This document shows, one piece after another, positions 32,406 through 41,600 of a DNA stretch of 64,000 nucleotides. A program made the translations under genes and the position numbers. Under the pieces are notes generated by a model. The model worked only from the letters and a program-made list of their open reading frames with translations. It made no database searches and was not told where the DNA came from. Each line of letters opens with the position of its first letter. Within the stretch, counting starts at the first letter, position 1. The DNA comes from Amycolatopsis aidingensis (lineage in GTDB: Bacteria > Actinomycetota > Actinomycetes > Mycobacteriales > Pseudonocardiaceae): positions 2,392,001 through 2,456,000 of the forward strand of contig NZ_CP076538.1 in NCBI RefSeq assembly GCF_018885265.1, read 5' to 3'.

Positions 32406-33510
32406 CGTGCTGGAGGAACTGCACCGGCGCTGGTCGGCGGGCGAGACCGTGGGACTGGGCACGGTGGTGTCGACCTTCTCCTCGGCGCCCCGCGCGCCAG
32501 GGGCCGCGATGCTGGTCGGGGCGGACGGCGCGGTCACCGGCAGCGTCTCCGGCGGATGCGTGGAGGGCGCGGTCTACGAGCTGGCCCAGCAGGCGGTGGC
32601 CGAGCGGACCCCGGTGCTGCAGCGGTTCGGGGTGAGCGATGACGATGCCTTCGCGGTCGGCCTGACCTGCGGCGGCATCATCGACGTCTACGTCGAGCAC
32701 ATTGACGCCGACTCGATGCCGGAACTGCCCGCGGTGGTGGAGTCCGTGCGCGGCGGGGAGCCGGTCGCCGTGGTCACCGTGGTCGAGCACCCGCAACCCG
32801 AGTGGGTGGGGCGCCGGATGATCGTCTGGCCGGACCGGGTGGCCGGTGGCCTCGGCTCGGCCCGCGCCGAGGACGCGGTTGCCGACGACGCGCGTGGCCT
32901 GCTGGCAGGCGGCCGCACCGGGCTGCTGCACTACGGCCCGGACGGGCAGCGGCGCGGCGAGGGAATGGCGGTGTTCGTCAACTCCTTCGAGCCGCGGCCG
33001 CGGCTGCTGGTGTTCGGCGCGATCGACTTCGCGGCGGCGATGGCCAGGATGGGGGCCTACCTCGGTTACCAGGTGACGGTCTGCGACGCCCGCCCGGTGT
33101 TCGCCACCTCCGCCCGGTTCCCCGAGGCCGATGAGGTGGTGGTGGACTGGCCGCACCGCTACCTGGCCGCCGAGGCCGAGGCGGGCAGGCTGAACCAGCG
33201 CACCGTGGTCACCGTGCTCACCCACGACCCCAAGTTCGACGTGCCGCTGCTGGAGGTGGCGTTGCGCCTGGAACTCGGTTACGTCGGGGCGATGGGTTCC
33301 CGCCGGACCCACGAGGACCGGCTGGCCAGGCTGCGCGAGGCCGGCCTCACCGAGGCGGAGCTGAAGAAGTTGTCCTCGCCGATCGGCCTGGACCTCGGCG
33401 CCCGCACCCCGGAGGAGACCGCGGTGTCCATCGCCGCCGAGGTCATCGCCCTGCGCTGGGGCGGTGGTGGCCGCAGGCTCACCGACACCGAGGGCCGCAT
33501 CCACGGCTGA
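32398..33510 (+). CDS. coxF: XdhC/CoxF-family molybdenum hydroxylase maturation protein
   Basis: 370 residues. XdhC_CoxI N-terminal motif TVVSTFSSAPRAPGAAMLV and GSVSGGCVEGAVYE, and a C-terminal Rossmann-like domain (RLLVFGAIDFAAAMARMGAYLGYQVTVCDAR; GYVGAMGSRRTHEDRL). Such proteins deliver sulfurated molybdenum cofactor. ATG 32398 was chosen: GGGGAG lies 7 bases upstream, while GTG 32395 would have only 4. Last gene of the coxE-coxF unit, followed by a 21-bp repeat array. Confidence 0.88.
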   Translation: MHDVLEELHRRWSAGETVGLGTVVSTFSSAPRAPGAAMLVGADGAVTGSVSGGCVEGAVYELAQQAVAERTPVLQRFGVSDDDAFAVGLTCGGIIDVYVEHIDADSMPELPAVVESVRGGEPVAVVTVVEHPQPEWVGRRMIVWPDRVAGGLGSARAEDAVADDARGLLAGGRTGLLHYGPDGQRRGEGMAVFVNSFEPRPRLLVFGAIDFAAAMARMGAYLGYQVTVCDARPVFATSARFPEADEVVVDWPHRYLAAEAEAGRLNQRTVVTVLTHDPKFDVPLLEVALRLELGYVGAMGSRRTHEDRLARLREAGLTEAELKKLSSPIGLDLGARTPEETAVSIAAEVIALRWGGGGRRLTDTEGRIHG

Positions 33511-33515
33511 CCGGC

Positions 33516-33630
33516 GTGTTTGCCGCCCACGTCGTCGTGTTTGCCCTCCACGCGCGCGAGTTTGCCGTCTGCGTACGCGAGTTTGCTCCCCACGCACGTG
33601 AGTTTGCCGTTCCCGCACCTGAGTTGGCCG
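33516..33630. repeat. 21-bp tandem repeat array
   Basis: Five complete 21-bp units in direct orientation (33516, 33537, 33558, 33579, 33600) and a half unit from 33621. Each opens GTGTTTGCC or GAGTTTGC and ends near CACGYACGC. Same family as 1523-1640. The period is exact, with no base lost between units. It lies between coxF and coxS, 100 bp before coxS. Confidence 0.9.
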
Positions 33631-33730
33631 GCAGGTGGCTGATCACCGGCCAGGGGGTTGTCCGAGCGCGGTAGAAGGAGCACGCTCGATGTGAGCCCGA
33701 TCACCGCCAGTTCCACCACCGGAGGCCTTC

Positions 33731-34282
33731 ATGCGCATCACCGTCACCGTCGACGGAACGAGCTACACAGATGAGGTCGAGCCACGCCTGCTGCTGGTGC
33801 ACTACCTGCGGGAACGGCTCGGCAAGGTCGGTACCGTGGTCGGCTGCGACACCAGCAACTGCGGCGCCTGCACGGTTCACCTGGACGGGCACAGCGTCAA
33901 GTCCTGCTCGGTGCTCGCGGTCCAGGCGGACGGCTGCGAGGTTCGCACGATCGAGGGGCTGGCCCAGGACGGCGAGCTGCACCCGGTACAGCAGGCGTTC
34001 CACGACAACCACGCCCTGCAGTGCGGGTTCTGCACCCCGGGCATGATCATGCAGTCGATCGACCTGCTCGCCGACAACCCGGACCCGGACGAGCGGGCGG
34101 TCCGCGAGGGCCTGGAGGGCAACCTCTGCCGCTGCACCGGCTACCAGAACATCGTGCGTGCCGTGCGGGATGCCGCGCACCACATGCGGCCGGGCGCCGG
34201 TCCCGAGGCCGAGCGGGTCGAGGACGAGACCGCCGACACCACCAGCAGGACCGCGACCAGCGTTGGCGGGGGTGGGGAGTGA
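33731..34282 (+). CDS. coxS: Molybdenum hydroxylase small [2Fe-2S] subunit (CoxS-like)
   Basis: 183 residues. First cluster: C39, C44, C47, C59 ([17 protein letters not shown]). Second cluster: C98, C101, C133, C135 ([15 protein letters not shown]). It transfers electrons from the Mo site to FAD. The C-terminal extension of about 25 residues (from ~160) is acidic and probably disordered. The stop shares a base with the large-subunit ATG (TGATG). Confidence 0.93.
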   Translation: MRITVTVDGTSYTDEVEPRLLLVHYLRERLGKVGTVVGCDTSNCGACTVHLDGHSVKSCSVLAVQADGCEVRTIEGLAQDGELHPVQQAFHDNHALQCGFCTPGMIMQSIDLLADNPDPDERAVREGLEGNLCRCTGYQNIVRAVRDAAHHMRPGAGPEAERVEDETADTTSRTATSVGGGGE

Positions 34283-36660
34283 TGACCTCCACCATCGAAC
34301 CCGAGGTAGGCAGGGCACGGCTGCGCAAGGAGGACGCCAGGCTGATCACCGGGCGTACCCGCTGGACCGACAACATCGCGTTGCCCGGCATGCTGCACCT
34401 CGCGGTGCTGCGCAGCCCGCTGGCGCACGCGAGGATCACCTCCCTTGACGTCTCCGCGGCCAGGGAGCTGCCCGGGGTCATCGCCGTCTACACCGCGGCC
34501 GACCTCGACCCGGAGGGCCAGATCGGGATGCCCTGCGCGTGGCCGATCACCGAGGACATGAAGCACCCCAGGCGCCCCGTGCTCGCCGCCGACACGGTGA
34601 ACTTCGCCGGTGAGGGCGTGGCCGTCGTGGTCGCGCGCAGCGCCTACGAGGCGCAGGACGCGCTGGAGGCCATTGAGGTCGACTACGACGAGCTGCCGGT
34701 CGTGCTCGGCATGGAGGACGCCCTCGCCGAGGGCGCCCCGCTGGTGCACGAGGAACTCGGTACCAACCGCAACGCGCTGTGGGTGTTCGACTCCGGCGAG
34801 GCGGGTTCCGGCGGCGACGTCGAGCAGGCCATCGCCGAGGCGGAGGTCACCCTGCACCGGCGGTTCCGGCAGCAGCGGCTGGTGCCCTCCTTCATGGAGC
34901 CACGTTCCTGCGTGGTCGACCCGACCGGGCCGCAGCTCACCATGTGGTCGGCTACCCAGATCCCGCACATCCTGAAGACCATGTCCGCGGCCACGCTGGG
35001 CATCCCCGAGCACAAGCTGCGGGTGATCGCACCGGACGTCGGCGGCGGCTTCGGCGGCAAGATCGCGGTGCTGCCGGAGGAGATGACCGCGCTGATCGTG
35101 GCGCAGAAGCTGGGCAGGCCGGTGAAATGGACCGAGTCGCGCTCGGACGCCATGGTCACCGCCCATCACGGCCGGGACCAGGTACAGGACCTCACCGTCT
35201 CCGCCACCCGGGACGGCCGGATCACCGGGCTCAAGGTGGAACTGCTCGCCGATATGGGCGCCTATCTCGGCCTGGTCGGCCCTGGCGTGCCGATCCTCGG
35301 CGCGTTCATGTTCAACGCGATCTACAAGATCCCGGCCTACCGGTTCGCCTGCACCAACGTGTTCACCAACACCACGCTCACCGACGCCTACCGCGGCGCG
35401 GGCCGCCCGGAGGCGACCTTCGCGATCGAGCGGATGATGGACGAGCTGGCCGCGGAACTGGGCATGGACCCGATGGAGCTGCGGGAGAAGAACTGGATCA
35501 AGCACGAGGAGTTCCCCTACACCACGGTCGCCACGCTGACCTACGACTCGGGCAACTACGAGGCGGCCACCGCGCGGGCCAGGGAACTGTTCGACTACGA
35601 GGGCCTGCGCCGTGAGCAGGAGCGGCGGCGCGCCTCCGGGGACCCGGTCCAGCTCGGCATCGGTATCTCGACCTACACCGAGATGTGCGGGCTGGCGCCG
35701 TCCAGGGTGCTCGGCTCGCTGTCCTACGGAGCCGGTGGCTGGGAGCACGCGGCCATCCGGATGCTGCCCTTCGGCAAGGTCGAGGTGGTGACCGGGGCCT
35801 CGGCGCACGGGCAGGGGCACGAGACCGCGTGGAGCCAGATCGTGGCCGACCGGCTCGGAGTGCCCTTCGACGACATCGAGATCCTGCACGGGGACACCCA
35901 TTCCTCGCACAAGGGCCTGGACACCTATGGCTCGCGGTCGCTGGCCGTGGGCGGGATCGCCGTGGTCAAGGCTGCGGAGAAGGTGATCGAGAAGGCGCGG
36001 GTGATCGCCGCGCACATGATGGAGTGCTCGCCGGACGATCTGGAGTTCGCCGAGGGCAGGTTCACCGTGCGCGGCACCGAGTCCGCGACCGCGCTCACCG
36101 ACGTGGCCACCGCGGTGTTCACCGCGCACGATCTGCCGGACGGCGTTGAGCCCTCGCTGGACTCCGAGGTCACCTACGACCCGGAGAACTTCTCCTTCCC
36201 GCATGGGACGCACCTGTGCGCGGCGGAGGTGGACACCGAGACCGGGCAGGTGCGGCTGCGGTCCTATGTCTGTGTCGACGATGTCGGCGCGGTGGTCAAC
36301 CCGCTGATCGTGGAGGGGCAGGTGCACGGCGGCCTCGCCCAGGGCATCGCGCAGGCGCTGTTCGAGGAGGCGACCTACGACGAGAGCGGCACACTGACCA
36401 CCGGCAGCTTCGCCGACTACCTTGTGCCCTCGGCCGCGGACCTGCCGTCGTTCACCACCGACCGCACCGAGACCCCGTCCACCACGAACCCGCTGGGCGT
36501 GAAGGGGGTCGGGGAGGCAGGCACGATCGCCTCCACCCCGGCGGTGGTGAACGCGGTCGTGGACGCGCTACGCCATCTCGGCGTCTCCGATGTGGAGATG
36601 CCCTGCTCACCGATGCGGGTGTGGTCGGCCATCCGCAGTGCTCAGGGAGGTGCCCGATGA
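34282..36660 (+). CDS. Molybdenum hydroxylase large subunit, form II CoxL-like
   Basis: 792 residues, Mo/molybdopterin-binding subunit. Family motifs: [17 protein letters not shown] at the N terminus, GGGFGGK near 255, and the active-site loop A369-YRGAGR. Form I CO dehydrogenases have AYxCSFR there, so this is form II and need not oxidise CO. The catalytic Glu is E745 in GVGEAG. The locus carries all cox maturation genes, so the enzyme probably uses MCD, but its substrate (CO, aldehyde, N-heterocycle or purine) is open. Confidence 0.9.
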   Translation: MTSTIEPEVGRARLRKEDARLITGRTRWTDNIALPGMLHLAVLRSPLAHARITSLDVSAARELPGVIAVYTAADLDPEGQIGMPCAWPITEDMKHPRRPVLAADTVNFAGEGVAVVVARSAYEAQDALEAIEVDYDELPVVLGMEDALAEGAPLVHEELGTNRNALWVFDSGEAGSGGDVEQAIAEAEVTLHRRFRQQRLVPSFMEPRSCVVDPTGPQLTMWSATQIPHILKTMSAATLGIPEHKLRVIAPDVGGGFGGKIAVLPEEMTALIVAQKLGRPVKWTESRSDAMVTAHHGRDQVQDLTVSATRDGRITGLKVELLADMGAYLGLVGPGVPILGAFMFNAIYKIPAYRFACTNVFTNTTLTDAYRGAGRPEATFAIERMMDELAAELGMDPMELREKNWIKHEEFPYTTVATLTYDSGNYEAATARARELFDYEGLRREQERRRASGDPVQLGIGISTYTEMCGLAPSRVLGSLSYGAGGWEHAAIRMLPFGKVEVVTGASAHGQGHETAWSQIVADRLGVPFDDIEILHGDTHSSHKGLDTYGSRSLAVGGIAVVKAAEKVIEKARVIAAHMMECSPDDLEFAEGRFTVRGTESATALTDVATAVFTAHDLPDGVEPSLDSEVTYDPENFSFPHGTHLCAAEVDTETGQVRLRSYVCVDDVGAVVNPLIVEGQVHGGLAQGIAQALFEEATYDESGTLTTGSFADYLVPSAADLPSFTTDRTETPSTTNPLGVKGVGEAGTIASTPAVVNAVVDALRHLGVSDVEMPCSPMRVWSAIRSAQGGAR

Positions 36661-37511
36661 TCCCCGCGGCCTTCGACTACGTGGCACCGTCCACAGTGGA
36701 CGATGCGGTGCGCGCGCTCGCCGAGGCCGGCGAGGACGCCAAGGTCCTCGCCGGCGGCCAGAGCCTGCTGCCGGTACTGCGCATGCGGCTGGCCGATCCC
36801 GGCAAGCTGATCGACCTCGGCCGGATCCCCGAGCTGCGCGGGGTCCGCGAGGAAGGGGACGCTTTGGTGATCGGCGCCATGACCACGCACTACGACGTGC
36901 AGCGTGATCCGCTGGTCGCCGAGCACGCCGCGCTGCTGGCCAGGGCGACCGACACCGTGGCCGACCCGCAGGTACGCCACCGCGGCACCTTCGGCGGTTC
37001 GCTTGCGCATGCCGATCCGGCCGGCGACCTGCTGGCCCCGGCACTGGCGCTGGACGCGGAGATGGTGATCCACGGGATGGACGGCCGCCGCACCGTCCCG
37101 GCAGGCGACTTCTTCCAGGATTTCTTCACCACGGCACTCGCCCCCGGCGAGATCCTGGCCGAGGTACGGGTGCCGAAGCACACCGGCTGGCACGCGCACT
37201 ACGAGAAGTTCAACCGGGTGGCGCAGGCCTGGTCCATGGTGGCCGTGGCGGCGGCGATCCGTACCGAGGGCGACGCCATCGCCGAGGCACGGGTGGCGCT
37301 GACCAACATGGCCTCGGTTCCGGTGCGGGCCCGGGCGGTGGAGGAGGCGCTGGTGGGCCGACCTGCCACCGCCGAGTCGATCCGGGCCGCGGCCGCGCAC
37401 GCCACCGAGGGCACCAGCCCGGCCAGCGACGCCAACGCGGACGCCGACTACCGCAGGCACCTCGCCACGGTGTTGACCGGCCGCGCGGTCACCGCCGCGG
37501 TCACCGCCTGA
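36657..37511 (+). CDS. coxM: Molybdenum hydroxylase FAD subunit (CoxM-like)
   Basis: 284 residues. FAD-binding motifs LAGGQSLLPVLRMRL near 35 and RHRGTFGGSLAHADPAGDL near 105, the CoxM/PCMH-type signature. It passes electrons to the quinone pool or another acceptor. Overlaps the large subunit by 4 bp (ATGA), giving gene order S-L-M, unlike the M-S-L order of Oligotropha. Confidence 0.92.
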   Translation: MIPAAFDYVAPSTVDDAVRALAEAGEDAKVLAGGQSLLPVLRMRLADPGKLIDLGRIPELRGVREEGDALVIGAMTTHYDVQRDPLVAEHAALLARATDTVADPQVRHRGTFGGSLAHADPAGDLLAPALALDAEMVIHGMDGRRTVPAGDFFQDFFTTALAPGEILAEVRVPKHTGWHAHYEKFNRVAQAWSMVAVAAAIRTEGDAIAEARVALTNMASVPVRARAVEEALVGRPATAESIRAAAAHATEGTSPASDANADADYRRHLATVLTGRAVTAAVTA

Positions 37512-37541
37512 GCCCGCAGACAGCAGAGAGGAGACCGGTCC

Positions 37542-38183
37542 GTGCAGCTCGAGCATGAGTTCACCGTGCCAGCGGGTATCGACGAGGTATGGCGGGCGGT
37601 GCTGGACCCGGAGCGGGTGGCCCCATGCATGCCGGGCGCCACGCTCGCCGAGGCCGACGGGGACACCTTCCGCGGCACCGTGAAGGTCAAGCTCGGACCG
37701 GTCTCCTTGCTGTACAAAGGATCCGGGGAGTTCGTTGAGCAGGACGAGCAGGCGCGCAAGGTGGTGATCACCGCCTCGGGCAAGGACGCGCGCGGGGCGG
37801 GGACGGCGAAGGCCACGGTCACCGTCACGCTCACCGGCGACGGCGGCTCCACCAAGGGCTCAGTGGTGACCGACCTCAGCGTCACCGGCAAGCCCGCCCA
37901 GTTCGGCCGCGGCATGATCGCCGAGGTGGGCGGCAAGATCCTGGACGACTTCGCGTCCTGCCTCGGCGAGAAGCTGGGTGCCGCCTCCGCGCAGCCCGAA
38001 CCGGAAACCCCGGCCGCTGAGGAAACCACACCTCCGGCCGCTGAGGAACGCAGTGATGCCGATGTGATCGACCTGTTCGACTACGCGGGCAAGTCCGTGG
38101 CCAAGCGGATCGTCCCGGTCGCTGCCGGTGTGGCGGTGTTGCTGGTCCTGCTCGCCGTCATCCGCAGATCACGCAGCCGGTAG
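37542..38183 (+). CDS. coxG: CoxG-like SRPBCC membrane-anchoring protein
   Basis: 213 residues. SRPBCC/CoxG domain in the first ~150 residues (EHEFTVPAGIDEVWRAVLDP, PCMPGATLAEADGD, KVKLGPVSLLYKG). A Pro/Glu-rich linker follows, then a C-terminal tail anchor (VPVAAGVAVLLVLLAVI) with basic end RRSRSR. CoxG is thought to recruit CO dehydrogenase to the membrane. GTG start with GAGAGGAG upstream. It lies 30 bp after coxM and is the last cox gene; the island begins 19 bp after its stop. Confidence 0.9.
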   Translation: MQLEHEFTVPAGIDEVWRAVLDPERVAPCMPGATLAEADGDTFRGTVKVKLGPVSLLYKGSGEFVEQDEQARKVVITASGKDARGAGTAKATVTVTLTGDGGSTKGSVVTDLSVTGKPAQFGRGMIAEVGGKILDDFASCLGEKLGAASAQPEPETPAAEETTPPAAEERSDADVIDLFDYAGKSVAKRIVPVAAGVAVLLVLLAVIRRSRSR

Positions 38184-38202
38184 TCTGCCGTAGCCCGACA
38201 TC

Positions 38203-38610
38203 TCAAGCGACTTCCTGGACCTTCACGCCATACCGCGCACGAAAGTCCGCGGCTAGTTCACTGCCCGCATAGCGCGGTGCATGGGCCTCCCACCAGGGTC
38301 TACTTGTCCGGGATGGAAGCGGCGAATCCTGTAGTAGCAACCTGAATCGGTCATCGATCTCTGTTACTGCTGACCGGAACCATTCCATCTCCTCGTGCGC
38401 GTTCAGCTCCTGGTCGCTGAGTAAGTGCTCAATTCTGTTTCGTACCGTCAGATCGTGATCGTATTCTTCAATGTTGTCGATGTAACCTTCTTCGCAAAAT
38501 TCTACAAATTGACTCCAGCTATTTATAATTTGGTTCGGTGTTAGGATTTTCCATCCTTTTTCGGTAAAGACCCTCTGAAAGTTCTGCACAAAGCTACGAG
38601 TGTCTCTCAT
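38203..38610 (-). CDS. Putative immunity protein for the adjacent toxin
   Basis: 135 residues, no signal peptide, acidic (EEGYIDNIEEYDHDL), so cytosolic. I recognise no family. It starts 4 bp after the stop of the large toxin-like gene on the same strand, the usual place of an immunity gene, and its DNA is visibly AT-richer than the cox genes (a run of TATTTATAATTTGG at about 38521). The assignment as immunity rests on position, size and composition only. Convergent to coxG with a 19-bp gap. Confidence 0.65.
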   Translation of the reverse strand: MRDTRSFVQNFQRVFTEKGWKILTPNQIINSWSQFVEFCEEGYIDNIEEYDHDLTVRNRIEHLLSDQELNAHEEMEWFRSAVTEIDDRFRLLLQDSPLPSRTSRPWWEAHAPRYAGSELAADFRARYGVKVQEVA

Positions 38611-38614
38611 TTGG

Positions 38615-41600
38615 CTAAAACTGACTTCTGAAGTAATTCATCGGATCGTCAGGTCGAAAAAAAGTTCTGATAACTCCGTCTTGTGACCGTACTCCGAAGT
38701 AGCCTGTCGTTGGATCGACCCTCACCAGGTTCCCGTCTGATCTGATTCCCTCCAGGGCTCCTCCTGGCTTGCTGTTGCCCATGAAGGATCGTGCCGCGGC
38801 ACGATACTCGGCGTAGCTGCCGAACTCGGCCATGTCTGCTCCACCCTCCTTCAGTCCATACTTGCCATTAGGCTTCAAGACTACACCCTTTACGTGTTTG
38901 GCGTAGTGCCGGAACGCGGCTGCTTCGTTGGCGAAGTCGCCGATCCTGCTCAGGCTTCGCGAGAGCTGAGAGATGCTCGGTACCTTACTGGCTGTTCCGA
39001 GGAGTCTACCCAGCATTCGCGACAGGCTGGATCCTATGCCGCTTTCCGTGAAGCGGACCGACACGAATTCGCCGATGGTCGAAAGCTGGGAACGTAGGTC
39101 GGGTCCGCAGGCGACTGGGTGGTCCGTGCAGTATTCTCGAAGAAGTATCTTGGCGGCGTCTTGGCGACCTTTCAGCGTGTGCCAACTAATATTTGAAGCC
39201 CATTCGCCGAGCCAAATATCGAAATCGTGGGCCAGGGAGCTGCACGATCCGGTTCCGATTTTCGCTGGAAGTTCAACCCCGTTAATGTAGCATTTTCCTT
39301 GAAAGGAAATAAGTAGCGTGGAGTTGTCGTACTCGGCCATGTTCGACGAGATCTCATTGTTCTCGTCCTGAGCGTCGCGGGCCGCGTTGTCCTCTTCTTC
39401 CTGAAGGCGTATCGCGGACCGAAGCGCCTCAGTAGCGGCTTCCGCTGCGGCTCTGGCGTCCTTACCGGCCGCGGCAGCGGAAGCTTGAGCCCGTTCTGCC
39501 GACGCGTACGCCATGTCGGCGTAGTCACTGGCCTCGGTAGCCGATATGCGAGCTTGGACGGCGGAGTTAGCTGCCTGCCGTGCATCTTCTCGGGCCGAAG
39601 CAGCGGCGGCACGCGCTTGTCGAGCTGACTCGGCGGCCTGGTTGGCGAATTCTTGGGCTCGCTGCGCAGACGTGCGTGCTTGCTCCGCGTAGCCTTGCGC
39701 TTCATTGGCGAACTGCCGTGCTCGCTCGGCGTGCTGGGCGGCTTCGTCGGCCGCTTCGCGGGCGATAGCGGCGTTCTCAGCAGCGATTGCGGCGTCCTCG
39801 TTGGCGGCAGCCGCCGACTGAGCTGCCTGAGCAACGTAGCGCTGGACAGTCGCCACATGCGATGCGGTCGCCTGATCGCGTTGTTCGGCGCGATGTTTAC
39901 CCACTTGGAGGAACTCGTTCAGCATCTCCGGCGGCCCTTCCAGGGCGATCTGGGCTGCTGCTTTCTCCTCCGGACCACCGGAGGAGACCGCTTGGAGAAC
40001 GGCGATGCGTCGGTCGTGTTCCCGCGCCTCGTATTGTTCGGTACGCAGGAACTCACGTTGGTCGGCGGAGGTGCCGTCTAGTGCCGCATTGGCGGCGTCA
40101 CGTACGGCAGGCCCGGGATCGTCGCCGAGTATTCGAAGGATTGCGATGCGGTCGTCGTGTTCGCGGCCTTCATAGTCCTGCGTTCGAAGGAACGTCCGTA
40201 TCTGCTCGGCGGTGCCCGACAGGGCCGCCTCCGCCGCTTCGGCAAGGGCCTCGGGCTGACCCTTGTCGGCGATAGCAGCAACACGAGAACGATCGTCCTG
40301 CTCTGTGGCGAGCGCGAGGTCCGTATGGACGAACTGGATGACCTGTTCTGGGGTGCCGGTGAGTGCGGTTTCGGCGGCGGTCTGGCTCCACTGGCCGCCT
40401 GTGGTGAGGATATGTATTGCGGCTCGTCGGCCGTTGGCTACGACGGTGGCCTTCGGGGTGTCGGGCTGCCTGGCCTCGGCGAGTAGGCGTTGTGCCTCTT
40501 CGTCGCGACGGGCGGCTTCTTCGGTGTCCCAGGCGATGTCGGATTTGCGGTTCTTATACTCGGTGCGTAGTTGTTTGGCGGCTTCGATGGCCTCTTCGGT
40601 CTGGGTGGCCAGCCGTTCCGCTTCGGCGTCGCGAGCTGCTTGCTCGACCTCGCGGGCTTGGTTGGCTGCGGCCGTGGCTTCCTGCGCTGCTTCTTTGGCC
40701 GCCGCGGCGTGTGCGGCCGCGGCTTGGGCCGCGCGTTCGGCATCGCCTGCGTGTTCGGCGGCTTCATCGGCCGCTTGCGCGGCTGCCTCGGCATGGTCTG
40801 CGGCGCGGTTGGCCGCGGCGTGTGCCTCGGTGGCCGCGCGCTCCGCCTCGCGAGCCAGGGCGTCGACCGCGTTGGCCGCGCGGGTGGCGCGGGCGGCAGC
40901 CTGGTTGGCGCGGGCCGCTGCGGCACGGGCGCGGTCGGCCTGAGCGCCTGCTGCGGCGGCGTGACTTCCGGCTTCGTGCGCGGCTTGCCCGGCCGCTGCG
41001 GCGTTGTTGCTGGCGCTGATAGCCGCGCGCGCCGCGTCGCCTGCCGTACGTGCGGCATCGCCGACGGCTTTGGCGGCGTCCGCGGCTTGGCGGGCGCTGG
41101 TGGCTATGTTGCGGGCGTTGACCGCGGCTTGGCGGGCTGCGGAGGCCTTGGTGGCGTCGTTGGCGGCGGCGGAGGCGGCACGGTAGGCGCGGCTGGCCGC
41201 TTGGTTGGCCAGGGAGGCTGCGGTGGAGGCGCGGGCGGCGGCGTTGGCCGCTATGCGGGCGGCGCGGTTGGCGGCGTTGGCCGCTCCGATCGCTTCCTGA
41301 GCGGCTTGCGCGGCTCGTTCGGCTGCGTTCGCGGCGCGTCCAGCCGCCGCGGCGGCCTGCGTGGCGTCGTCCTTGGCGGCGGCAGTTTCCGCAGCAGCCC
41401 GCTGGGCGGCTTGCTTAGCCAGCTCCGCCGCGTGCAGGGCTCGTTCGGTCGCCTGCTTGGCCGCCTCGGTCTGTGCTGCCGCTCGTTGCCCGGCCTCCTT
41501 GGCAACGGCGGCCAGACCGGTGACGGTGGCGGTTTCTTCGTCTCGTTCCCGCGCGACGTGTTGTCCGGTCTCGATGAAGTACCGAAGGTCCTCGACAGTG

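Noticed and set aside
33516..33630. CRISPR array
   Set aside because: The 21-bp units abut with no spacers and no cas gene is present.
34141..36327. 728-residue minus-strand open frame across the molybdenum hydroxylase large subunit
   Set aside because: Antisense to a gene with clear family motifs; no recognisable domain, His/Arg/Gly-rich.
34282..36660. Calling the enzyme a true aerobic CO dehydrogenase (form I)
   Set aside because: The active-site loop is AYRGAGR, not AYxCSFR, so CO oxidation cannot be claimed from sequence.
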